A stretch of 64,000 nt of DNA from positions 12,882,328 to 12,946,327 of the forward strand of contig CM018036.1 of the NCBI GenBank assembly GCA_008638375.1, in the 5' to 3' direction. Of the stretch, positions 46,058-57,368 are shown piece after piece. The notes under the pieces are model-generated. The model was given only the letters and a program-made list of their open reading frames with translations. It was not told the origin of the DNA and ran no database searches. How positions within the stretch are numbered: the stretch's first letter is position 1; every line of letters begins with the position of its first letter. Made by a program: the position numbers and the translations under genes. The stretch is from Nyssa sinensis. Lineage: Eukaryota > Streptophyta > Magnoliopsida > Cornales > Nyssaceae.

Positions 46058-48644
46058 AAGCCAATGCTTTTAGAGTCTCTATCCATTTCTTGTTACTCCA
46101 ACAACTGTCATTTACCAGTCCAGTACTTGTAATTCTTATGAATAGCAAGGGCGAGCCATAACGCTCAGTAGGGTTTTCCAAAATACATAAGCACACATTG
46201 TGCAAAAATTAATGCAAGTTCGACGAGGACAATCCTTAATGTCTAGTATGCAATCACAAGTACAAAACAATATGATGTAAAACAAGTTACAGAGGCTTTT
46301 GAAACACAATAGGAACGTTCCAAGTCCCATTCTAAGAAAAAGTACTAGTAGACGCAGAGTTAGTCAGTCACGTTTTTGGGAATAGAGACCTTATCGTGAC
46401 CCAAAAAGGCGAGATGGTCAATACTCATCGCTTTGCCATAACCGAAGCTGCCATGGGGCCAAACGACTTCGTTTAGGCCTCGAATTTAACTTTTTTTACC
46501 ATTTATGGTAATTTTTAATTTCGTAATTACTTTGTTTAAGAAAGTCCGAATTAACTTCCACTTGCGACTACAGTTTCCTAGTTTGATATGGTTTTTAGAT
46601 TTCTAGAAAGCTCCAATTTTTATTAATTTCAGACTTGTCTTCTTTTTTAGAATTATTATAGTTTCCTAACTGTAATATGACTAGTATAAGGAATTAGTAA
46701 ATTCCTATTCAGATTAGTAGTAGTCTTAGCTTATATATATATATATAATATAAAACAGTCTTTATTATTCAGATTATCAATAATATATTTATGTTTAGAA
46801 ATTTGAGATTTGTTCTTTTTGGGTGAAAAGTCCCCTTTGTTCTTGGTTACTAAGGAATTCAATATGTTTGATTCTCTTTCACGTTTCACACTAAGTTACA
46901 ATATCATCAACCAAACCAAAGGTATAGATACAAAATTAGAAGAATAAGATACCGCTTCGCATGGTATAACTACAGTAATAAAGGCATTCAATATACATCC
47001 AAATATGAAATACGTTAACATATACAAATTTCATGATACACCTTCATTTCCTTTTCAAAGCAGTTAGAACAATGATATTTAATAGTAGTATATTCAATAC
47101 AGGCCAACAATATGATAAGGCAACAAGGTATAATCATTACACAATTCATATTTATATAAGCGCAATCCACAACACAACAAGTTAGATTAACATCTACTAT
47201 AATCATCACTATAGCCAATGCGCATACATGCTCAAAGGACGTACGCTTACATGAATAGCTCAGGTCATAACCCATATTTTAACTAAAACACTTTAAGAAG
47301 TCGCATCAGACTTCGACAGGCCCGATGCTTCTCGGGTTACTAGCCCAAAGAAAACAATGGCCTCCCATACAGGGTTATGACTCACAACCAAAAGAAGACA
47401 CAATCCTCATCAAACAATTCCAAGTATTATAAAGGCCAGCTCCATGTTCAGGTTTTATAAGGGGCTCGATCACTTTCTCAAGAATCAAACCCACTAGATA
47501 CTTAGTGAAATATCACAAGTGCACCACTCATCTATTCTATCAATTCGTTTTACTCATTTGATTTCATTCCATCCAACGTCTCACAAAATATGGTGGCCAT
47601 ACAAGCTCACACCATAGTCCATAACAACAGTCATGCAATGCATGATATCTCAATATATAAAAATCACATAAACAATAGGGTGTCCACATGTATCCAGAAT
47701 AGACATATAACTAATAATATTACAACAGAATTATGATAGCCAAATCATAAGGATCAAATGATAAAAATGAATTATCAACCAATTAGGATATGATCTTAGT
47801 CCTAGTCGCCACCCAACTATAAAGAGATACTACTTGTGTCTTTACCTTACACACTTCTGATTCAACCCCCGCGACCACCCTAACTCTTAACACTAAGGCT
47901 CTATATCGATTCCATAAATTCTCTTAGGTTAATTATACATTAGCCTATACATCAAGTGCCCGTTCTCCCAAATGGATGTCAAAAACACGTTCCTGGGCCT
48001 AAAAACCCTAATGAGGCCTTATCATAGTGTTTTTAAGTCATTTGGATGCCCTTTAAACCCACAAAGGAATTTTGTAATTTTATCGGATAAGTTTCATGTC
48101 TATTAAGACATTGTCTCACAAAATTGACATTGGAATCAGATGTAGAAGGTCCAAAAACCCTAATGATACTCTCTTTGTATTTTATTAACTCTTTTAGATA
48201 TTTGGTCAATGCCCAAGGGCATAATGATAATTTTATATATTCATGTGGGACCAATCTCGTGTCCTGTTCCATTAATCTAATACCATATTTGAATTCATTG
48301 TGTCCAAAAACCTTGAAAATGCCTATTCCATAATTTGATTGCCTTTTAATTACTTAAATTATCATTAGGGTATTCTTTATAATTTTACATATTTATATGG
48401 GATAACCCCAGTGTCCGGATGTCCAAATTTACCTCTCCATTGAATTCGAAACACCTAAAAACTTTAAGAATGCCCTCTCTTGTACTTTAATTAGTTTTAT
48501 TTTCACTTTTATAAACAAATGGCTCTTTATGTAATTTTCTCAAAGTTGTTCACTCATTTGTAATTTTTCAAAGCAAGTCAACCTCACTTTAATTTATTTA
48601 GTTTCAATTTCTTAAGCTTGTTGCCAAACAGTCCAAATTCCATT

Positions 48645-48748
48645 TGTTGCCTAGATATTTACCCTAAAGAGGGGTGAATAGGGTATTTTGCAAATATTGG
48701 CTTCTTTGACAAACTTTAAAATGAATGCTATGAATGCGCAAGTAAAGA

Positions 48749-48791
<43 letters not shown>

Positions 48792-49837
48792 AACCACAAC
48801 GATTTACAAGGTTTAGAAAACTTCTTACGTTCTTAACTCCAACATCCCCACTTGAGTTTTTCGACTATTGTGACCTCCTTGTAAGTGGAGACCAAACCTT
48901 TACAAAGCAAAGACCGCAACTACCACAATGAGATGATACGATGTTTTTTACCAAAATACACTCTATAAATAGATCATGTGTAAGCTCAGAGTATTTAAAA
49001 TGAGTAGAAATTTTAGATCTAGGTTTTTAATGTTTGGATCTAAAGTCAAGAATAGAGATGTTGAAGTGTAAGTATGTAAAGAGATGGCATAGAATGCTTT
49101 AGAGAACCTCTATTTATAACCCTTAAAAGAATATGTCCATTGCTTTTCAAAAAGAGTTATTTCTCCCATTTTTGTTTGTTCAAAATTTGAATCTTGATAT
49201 GCCAAATCTACAAATTCAGTCAACTGAATTGTCAACCAGTAGATTGGATTAAGGACTGTTCGACTAATTAGGTCAACTAAATTTTTCATAGGGTTTTGAG
49301 GTTCATTTGGTCAAGAACAATCAATCGACTATTTTGTTAGATTAGTCGATTGGTTCTAATGTACACCATTTTAGCTTTTGAAAAATGGTTAATTGAATCA
49401 TCCTTTAGGTCGACTAATTTGTATAGTGAGTTCAGGATTTTCATAGAATGGTGACTCAATTGACTCATTCTTAGTTGATTATTTTAAATAATAAAAGCTT
49501 ATGACCAATGATCAATCAAATAATAAATCACTCAAAACCCAAAATAAGAGAAATAAAAATCTTCACTTGACTTGTTTGAAATCCTTGAGCTTGAGTATGT
49601 CGATTTGCTTGATTCTTCATGAGAGCATTCCACTTGAATTGATTCTTGCCTTGAAGCATGTTCTTGAATGGAATCCTTTAGCTTGATGGACTTTGTCATT
49701 TTTTGGTTAACATTCTTCTTTGACGTTGATGACCTATTTGCATTGCCACTTGGATAAAATATTAGTCCACATGGATAATGCTTTGTTATTATCAAAATTA
49801 CTAAGATGCCCTTGGTTGAAAACCTTTAGGGCTAACA
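48645..49837 (-). mobile_element. Copia-type solo LTR, minus strand
   Basis: On the minus strand it starts TGTTAGCCCTAAAGG with TTTTGATAATAACAAAG nearby, and ends TCTAGGCAACA after a TATTCACCCCTCTTTAGGG phrase; both ends are typical of a copia LTR group. CCATT flanks it at 48640-48644 and 49838-49842. The length is 1,193 bp. Between 49200 and 49480 it has many GTCAACT/GTCGACTAA-type phrases. An AG microsatellite lies at 48753-48790. Confidence 0.85.
48753..48790. repeat. (AG)n microsatellite
   Basis: About 19 AG repeats, within the copia-type solo LTR. Confidence 0.97.
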
Positions 49838-50844
49838 CCATTAAATTCAAAAATTTAGGAATAAGGACCTTATTCCTGATTTAGGCCCCTAACAACAGAC
49901 AAGCTAAGACTTATCAGCCAAACATCCCAAGTGCAAGACCAGTAGCCAAACAACCTCAACCAACAGAGGGCCCGACCCGTTTACCCGTCTGACTTGTAGA
50001 CCATACCGGCCCAATCAACCTGTTGACTAGTCAATGCAACCTATTGACTAGCTGACACGTCGGAACAATCTATCTTCTCCAATACCAGCGCTAGGAAACT
50101 GTAATTTTTTTGACTATCTATTCTCGACTTATCGATCATTTTTAACCCAGGATCTTATTAAACATATTATTTCATCCTTTAGCTCAATGGCTTCATAGAT
50201 TTAAGGCCCAAAAATAGTTGGCTCCGGCGGAGCCTGACTTTCTGGCGAAGGTTATTTTCTTACCTTCCTTCAATTGTTTCAACCCCAATTTCATCTTATA
50301 GTACTCCTAGCATCATAAGAAACCCATTCATACACATTTCAAGGCTCAAAGTGACATGAATCACCCTAAATGGACAATCTTCTGTTGTGTTGGCGACTGT
50401 GTGTCGCCTTTGGTTTTCTGGCCACTTGACGTGTTTCTTTCCCTCTGTTTTTCTCCTATGCCATTGGTTCGTCTCCAACAATCCAAAAACAACAAAAGGA
50501 AAGAAACCCAGTTGGATTTTCTTTCTTTAAACTACTTGTCCACATCTCTCCTTATACATGTATTTATATATAAATATATACGCATAATCATATGCACACA
50601 ATCAACCTATGCTGTAAACAAGCTCTAGAATATGTCAAAAAATCCCTACCTTATTTCTGCCACCTTAGAAAAAGAAACTGCAGAGAGAGAAAGCTTCAAA
50701 GCTTTTCCCATGGCTTCAGCTCCTCTCGTCTAAGCTTTTTTCCTCTTTTCCACAGCTGTTTTTATAGCCTTCTACCCCACTCACTACACACATATATCTA
50801 CACAGATACACATACACGAACACAACACGTACTCTATGTGTGTC

Positions 50845-50849
<5 letters not shown>

Positions 50850-50885
<36 letters not shown>
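50850..50885. repeat. (GA)n microsatellite
   Basis: About 18 GA repeats. They account for the Arg/Glu and Leu/Ser stretches in the overlapping ORFs. Confidence 0.97.
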
Positions 50886-50888
<3 letters not shown>

Positions 50889-51589
50889 TTGCATGAGAGT
50901 AGAGGGTTGGTTTGCCCAAGGGAGGAAAATAGGGGAAAAATGAGGAGAAAGAAAAGGGCTTTTGTCTCATCCTTGTCATTCACCCATCTTTTTAGTCCCC
51001 CTACCATGCACCTTACATACACCCAAGCATTTTCAACATTTGATCCCATTTTTTCCACCCAAATGATGCCATATGTCCAAATCTTGAAATATCTACCAAG
51101 TTTATTGTGAAAGATTTGCACATTCCCCAATGTGCCATGTAGGCAATCGACCAAATGTTTGCGCACACACACTAAAAAATAAACTGTCTCATAATTGCAC
51201 CAAAATTGGCACTCTAGCTAATTTTGACGTGTTGATTCCAAATGTGTTATCCATTTCTCTAAATTCACTTGTTAGGATTTTCATACTCATCTACATCTTG
51301 TTTATGACTGTGTGGCCCCGTGACTCACACCAGTGCCGAATAATTTACTAAAACCTCAATTTAGCCTTACAATATCAGAATGATAGTTTACTAATCAATT
51401 TTACAATCATTCTGGCACATTTTCAATTAATTACTTATCTGTCTTCAGTCTATGCTCACAATTTACCAAATTTTCCTTTGGTAATTTTTTGAGTCTTTAC
51501 AATATCCTTGATAAAAATAATCTACATCTTTCTTTTGAATATATCCCTTTGCTACTACTCTAGTTTTGAATTTATTAATTAAACTATCA

Positions 51590-52420
51590 AAAGATCGTCA
51601 AAAAAATCAAATTGGGCAGATTAATCTTCTCACAATTAAGGTGGTAGGAGATGCAACCCCTACCAGCTTGTTGATTAATCATGCAAGAGAATGCTTCTAT
51701 AACTAATATGAAGAGGTAGGGAGACATAGGGTTTCCTTGCCTCAACCCTACAACAATAGGAAAAAATCCCTCTAGAGCTCTATTAATAACAATGAAAACA
51801 TAAGAGATGTCATACAAGCCATGATCCATTTTATAAATTTCTCAAGGAAATAGGAAGCCCTAAGAGCTTCAACTATAAAACTCCATTCCACACTTTTATA
51901 AGCTTCTAGGAGGTCTACCTTGATTACACATCTATGCCCTAATAAGATCCTGCATCAAATTAATGTTGTTTCAAATAGATCTATTACGCACAAAAGCAGG
52001 CTGAACATGGTTGATTGAGCTGGGCATGCCATGCTTTAGTATTTTGGCTAAGATTTTAAAAATAGGTTTATATAGGACATTACAACAAGATATAGGCCTA
52101 AACTCAGCAATATTGGATGGGCTATCAAATTTGAGAATCAAAGAAATCGAAACGTGGTTCCATTCTCTTAGGAGAACTCCAAAATGGAAAAGAAAGAATA
52201 AAATTAGTAACATCATTGCCAATAATAGGACAACATTCCTTGAAGATCAAGGCATTGAAGCCATTCAGGCCAAAGGCCTTCTAACTATTAATTAATATAG
52301 AAGATGACCTATTTTATCTTTATGGGGGTGATGTAACTGTCAAGCTCAAGGAATTGAGTCACGGTAAGTTTATTAGCTATGGTCTATTGAAGCATAAGGA
52401 GGCTATGGATTCTATAAAAG
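51590..52420 (-). pseudogene. LINE reverse-transcriptase relic
   Basis: On the minus strand an N-terminal RT segment at 51971-52222 (SISLILKFDSPSNIAEFRPI followed by SCCNVLYK and QPAFVRNRSI) is followed by the GLRQGNPMSPYLF motif at about 51690-51760. A frameshifted stretch between them carries the first catalytic Asp region. The ADD motif and everything after it are lost toward 51590. The usual Asp of QGDP is Asn here. Both ends are truncated. Confidence 0.75.
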
Positions 52421-54540
52421 TTCTTGATACCTAAAAGGTTGGTGAAAAAATCAACGGCAAATGTTAATTAATGAATGAGTAAATTGGCTATGTATCCAAA
52501 CAAGAAGAAAAAGTCCATCCAAGTTGTTTAATGAACTTGCAATGATTAATCACAACACTAAACAATAAAAATAGCCATTTTGAGGATAAAAACTCATTTA
52601 AAATGATGTCCAAACAAGTGTGTGATTAACACACAATGCATTTTGGGATTAATTCTACTACAAACAAGACAAAAGAGTGCAATGAGAAAGGGGGAAAGAA
52701 AGAAAAGCTCCACAATTCCTTTTGGTATCACTTAGGTTGTAGTTTTTTGAATTTCTTTATTTTGAGTGAACTTTTAGCAATAAAAAGGTTTGGGTTTGAG
52801 TGAGCAAAATCATATTGATGGAATATTGCCATAAAAGTTTTAAATTGGGAGACTGTAGATGTCAAGATTAGCATAGGTTGACAATATTCATAACATAGTA
52901 TGATTACTCTAGCTTAGAAGGCACAATAAAGATCTAGGAGCACACACAAAACATTCATAGGCATTAAAGAGGCAACCATGACAATGATGAAATCAAGAGA
53001 AGAGTTTCACCAACAAAGAGTATGCCTAGGCATCAAACAAGATTAAAGGTCCCAAGGAAAATGCACCTAGAATAAAGATTTAGGCCTTAGAAGTCATCTA
53101 GGCTAATTTTGGTTGACCAAGTGTAAAATTGGCCAAAATTTTTGTCAAAACGGTGAACCCCACAACACATTGGTCAACTAAATTTATTTAGTGACAAAGA
53201 TAGAGTCACATTGGTCAACCAAGAAAAGAATTACTTGACCAAGACAAATATTGGTCAATTAAGCCAAACATTATTCAACCAACATGGGATAGAATGCACA
53301 TTTGGTCAACCAAAGTGCAAGTTGGTCAACCATTTATTGATTGAGTTTCAAAAAAATATAGTTGTTAACTAGGCATTGCAAAGCTTGGCTATATTTACTA
53401 GAATGCTTCCAAATGTAAGTTAAGGGTATTGAAGTATGCCACAGTGTAAAAAAATATTTATGAGCTATATTTGAGCTAAAATCACTCCTAGACTACATAT
53501 ATTTACTTTTTGTTGAGAAATTAATTACCATATCCACAAACACACACATAAGTGATAGCAAAAGGCGCGCAAGAAAGTTAAATTCAAGGCTATTTAGTAC
53601 TCATTTGATATGAACACTTCTTTTTATGATCTTATTTGTGTAATTGTTGCAGACACAACTCACACAAAATTTCCTCAACTTCTAAAATAAGTTAGAGATT
53701 CTAATCGGCTCTAGGTGACCCTAAATTACTTGCAAAAATTGAGAAAACCTAAACAAATTTAAAAGAGTTGAGCCTATTAAGTTAGCTGTTCATAATCCAA
53801 ATAGATAAAATGAACATTGGATTTCGGTGAACCAGAAATCCCTGTTTGGAGTGTTAAAATCTATTAAGAAAATCTTATTGAATCATAACTAATTAGTTGA
53901 ATGTAGGTGAACAAAGTGATACAAAACCTACACTAGTTCCAAGTTTTTTTTCTCGATAAGTTACATTGGTTCCAAGTTAGCCAAGTAAAAATTTAGGTAA
54001 ATCCTAATTGGTACACTAGTATATTAATTATTAACCTATGTATAAAACCATTGGAAAGGTTTTTGGGTCAACCTTGAAACCCTTTGAATAACAAAAATTG
54101 GTAAAAAATAGGAAGTGTGTGTAAGCATGTTAGCCAAACTATTATAAGTCTCTTGTGTTCGTGTTGTTATAATTTTTTTTATTTGAATGTGTAAAATTGT
54201 TATAACCATTTCATATGAGTTTAATTCTTTAATCAATTTAATGTACAACTTTATTGATTGAATATTAAATTGAACTGATTTTGTTGTATATTCAACCAAA
54301 TGAATTATGGTTATGAGTGTGCATAACTTATGTTTGCTTAACTCTTAGAATTGTTTGTACAATTGCAATGAATCTTAACACACCACAAGCAAAAACAATT
54401 TTGGGGTACAGAACTCATTTGAAGCATAATTGACTTATGCCTCAATTAAGGGACAATTGAATTAAAAGCCTTGAAAAAAATAAATTGTCCTATTCACCTC
54501 CACCCCTGAAGGATATTTTCAGTTGCTACCGAAACCCAAA
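52421..54540 (+). mobile_element. Copia-type LTR fragment with TTGGTCAACC repeats
   Basis: Between 53100 and 53340 the phrase TTGGTCAACCAA recurs about eight times in degenerate form. At about 54485-54515 the sequence CCTATTCACCTCCACCCCTG mirrors the end of the minus-strand copia LTR at 48645-49837. I read this as an LTR of a related group on the plus strand, ending near 54530. Its start, possibly near 52800-52860, and its target duplication were not found. Confidence 0.45.
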
Positions 54541-55778
54541 GATGAAGTTTTGCGCTTTATAAAATCATTATATACATCCAAAATTCCCAATTGAATTGAC
54601 CCTCAGATCATCTAGTTTTAAGGAAAAATTCTACACTGGTTTGTCATACAAGAAGATCCTTACAGGTTTGTATATGGCAATGCACTTGGCTATTTGAAGA
54701 AACAAGTTACATTTATGTGTGAGCCCACTCTCTTATCTAATCATAGACTATAAAAAACAATTATAGTTTTCCTAAAATTTTTGTATTGGAGACCACAACT
54801 TAATGTTATTAAGGCTTTTACTTCACTAAATGTTTAAGTTTCATTTGCATTCACGATGGCTGCTGGTGACGTTTATTTTTCAGCCACCTTATTATATGTT
54901 TATGCATCGTTTTGACCTAGATTTTGATTTCCTACCTCAGTTTCAGATTTAGCCTAAACCTTCACCATTAAATGTCAAGTCACAATCATCTCTAACGAGG
55001 GCATGACTTTTGGATGACTATCTTTTAACATTATTTCGACATGTTTTAGACATGATTTTCACTCCATTTTTGTTGACTTTTGGGACACTAAGAAATCATT
55101 TCTTGTTTATTAAACAATGAATACCAAGCTTAAATTGTTGATTCGATCTTTCCTCTTCATAACTCTAACAACAGTTTCTCATTGGTTCTTTGGTCGTTTC
55201 AACTAATTCAAGTTGCAATGAGTTTTATTTTAAGTGCTCATTCGAGTCATGCAAGTTATTTCAAGCTTAATCAAGGTTAGGTTCAAAACCTAGTTTGTCT
55301 TAGGTTCAGCCATGGCTATTCCTAGGGTTTTTCAAGCCCATTTTCATTTCATTTCATTTCTTTCCCATTTTCACTCTACAAGCACTGTCTTTACATGCAT
55401 GCAATTTATACTGACTAAAACTGAAGATAGAGAAAGAAATTCAAGGGCAAGAAAAATTTTATGGCAACCATCTTCTCTATCTTTGGGCTCCCTTTAGGTT
55501 TCATACAACTCATAAATGTTCTTCTCTAGCCTCTATTTATAGTGTGTATACACACACACACACACAAATACATACACACACTTTGTCATTCTATTCCACA
55601 TTATCTTAGGCTCATATCGTTTTGAGAGACTTAAAGTAAGGTCAGATTTAGCTTCGGGAAGCTGTTGTTGGGTCATAGCTTTCCCTCTTCTTAATTTCAC
55701 TTATATCAATACTACACTCTATTAAATCTGTAGCTGTCTTCATTTCACTAACAAATAAAAGAGAGAAACTGATAGGGG

Positions 55779-55819
<41 letters not shown>

Positions 55820-56312
55820 GCATTCAAGAATTTAAAAGTGAGAAAGTTAAGGAAAGATTAAGGAGAGCTAAGAGACAGGAAAGAAGCAAGGGAGGGAGAG
55901 AGAGAGGACACATTTTCTAGAGTTTGAGAGAGGGAAGAGAGGAAAAAGTATAAGGCTTTTCTTGATGTCGGCTACAGAAGGTTTCTTTGTTCTTGATTCG
56001 GAGAATAGCACCGTTGGAGGTATTTTTCTCATAACATAAACATGAGTAATTTAAATACTAGATTTTTAAAATGATATATAATTTTAATTTATTTTCAAGT
56101 TTTGCCATAGAGGTACCTAATTTAAGTAAATAAAAAATAGTAGTTTTAATTAATTTTCTAAATATTTTGCAATAAAAATGTAATTAAAACTTCACATAAA
56201 ATAAAATTGAATATTAAATCCATTTCATAGTTTAATATATTGTTTAATGGGAATGGCTTAAAAGGCCTTGCTTGTTTGATCTGGACTAGGTGTGACGAAT
56301 TAGGAAACTTCA
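54541..56312. other. Unassigned LTR-like DNA
   Basis: No coding similarity. A minus-strand TATA-like CTATAAATAGAGGCTAGAG at about 55523-55541 lies in a setting like an LTR promoter. A CA microsatellite is at 55552-55566 and a GA microsatellite at 55781-55816. The ORF 55312-55497 is unsupported. Confidence 0.4.
55781..55816. repeat. (AG)n microsatellite
   Basis: About 18 AG repeats, followed by further purine-rich sequence to about 55950. Confidence 0.97.
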
Positions 56313-56752
56313 AATTATTTAGGGATAATTACACTTACCTCCCCCGAGATTTCTGACAATTACAGAAACCTCCCCTATAGTTTCAAAAAGTAACATTGTC
56401 CCCCTCTGTCAGAAATTGTCTCCAAACGGCGTTAATCAAATTGATCCATTTATCAAATTACCCTTATATTTTAATAATATTTTTTTATTTTTTCAACTTT
56501 ATTTTTCCTCTCTCAACTCTCTCTTTCCCCACTCCCACTCCATCTGGATCTGTGACCACACCCACGCCTCTTCGTCGTCCGACCCCCGCGCCCGCGATGG
56601 CGATGCTAATCGGAAATCGCCTTGGGAAGGAGAACCTGGTGTTCTTTGGTAAGGGTTGGACGGTCCCACACAAGATAGGATTTATGCATTTAAAGCCCTA
56701 GTTTTACAGATAAATTTTAGAGAGAGAGAAAGAGAGTGTCTGATCTACTGAA

Positions 56753-57368
56753 ATGGACGGCGGATGGTTCGGAGGGGGAGAAGAAGAAGCCACCAGAAGG
56801 AGAGAACAAAGTGAAGCAAAAAATGAAGACTACTTTGCAGTTGGAGATTCGCGAGAAAACCTATGCCGGTTCGTTGATTTTTATTTTCATAATTTTCTGG
56901 ATTGTGCTGTGAATTTTCGGATGCATTTCTCCCAAATGTATAAGCTGAGCAGTTCGGAAGCTTTCTGTCATGCTGTGGATTGTGCTTTGGATGAGGTTTC
57001 CAAAAGGGGGGAAATTTTAAGGGAAGGAGCAATGCCGAGGGCTGCTGCAGTTGAGTGTGGATGGGCTAAGAAAATGGCCCGAGCTCTGCTACTGCTTCTA
57101 AGAGTTGCTGTTGCTATTGATTATTCCAGAAGGGAGAAGAATATTGATGATGGAAATCTGAGCAGAGAACATGTGGAGATGGTGATGGAAAGGTTGGGGA
57201 TTTCTTGCAATCCTGAAGATAAGAAACTTCTGGAGACGTGGGGTTCCAGTGAGATTGATAACCTTTTTGAAAAGGCGCCAAGCTCGGATGAAATGAGGGA
57301 AGCTTTTGATGTTTTTGATGAGAATTGAGATGGGTTCATTGATGCAGGGGAATTGAAAAGAGTTCTTT
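56753..57368 (+). pseudogene. Calmodulin-like protein (CML45/46-like), 5' part, interrupted
   Basis: CML proteins are EF-hand calcium sensors. The frame opens at the ATG at 56753 and has a hydrophobic N-terminal region (FVDFYFHNFLDCAVNFRMHF) as in the CML45/46 group. It continues into LSREHVEMVMERLGISC and reaches an EF-hand at about residues 183-200. The loop starts DEN, then a TGA at 57326-57328 occupies the fourth loop position, and the frame continues DGFIDAGELKRVL with the Asp at 9 and Glu at 12 present. The sequence is cut at 57368 by a solo LTR; the remainder is at 60450-60585. A different upstream start is possible because the first 35 residues are poorly like the family. Not functional as it stands. 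Confidence 0.82.

Larger units (their letters stand above)
42424..51502 (-). mobile_element. Old gypsy-type LTR (minus strand), split by two later LTRs
   Basis: On the plus strand the outer borders read TGTCATGACC and GTCTTTACA, the same border style as the Tekay-type element (TGTCACGACC ... TTACA). The flanks GTATC (42419-42423) and ATATC (51503-51507) match at four of five bases. Without the two nested LTRs the sequence is about 4.6 kb and has no gag or pol, so it is probably a solo LTR. Segments at 46063-48639 and 49838-51502 belong to it; at about 48040-48600 they share with other LTRs the pattern of short cysteine-free phrases around GTGTCC and ATTGAATTC. Minus-strand TATA-like CTATAAAAACAGC lies near 50765. 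ORFs such as 50592-51110 cross a GA microsatellite and are not genes. Confidence 0.6.

Noticed and set aside
50592..51110. 172-codon plus-strand ORF
   Set aside because: Much of it is an (RE)n stretch from the GA microsatellite at 50850-50885. It lies in an LTR and has no domain.
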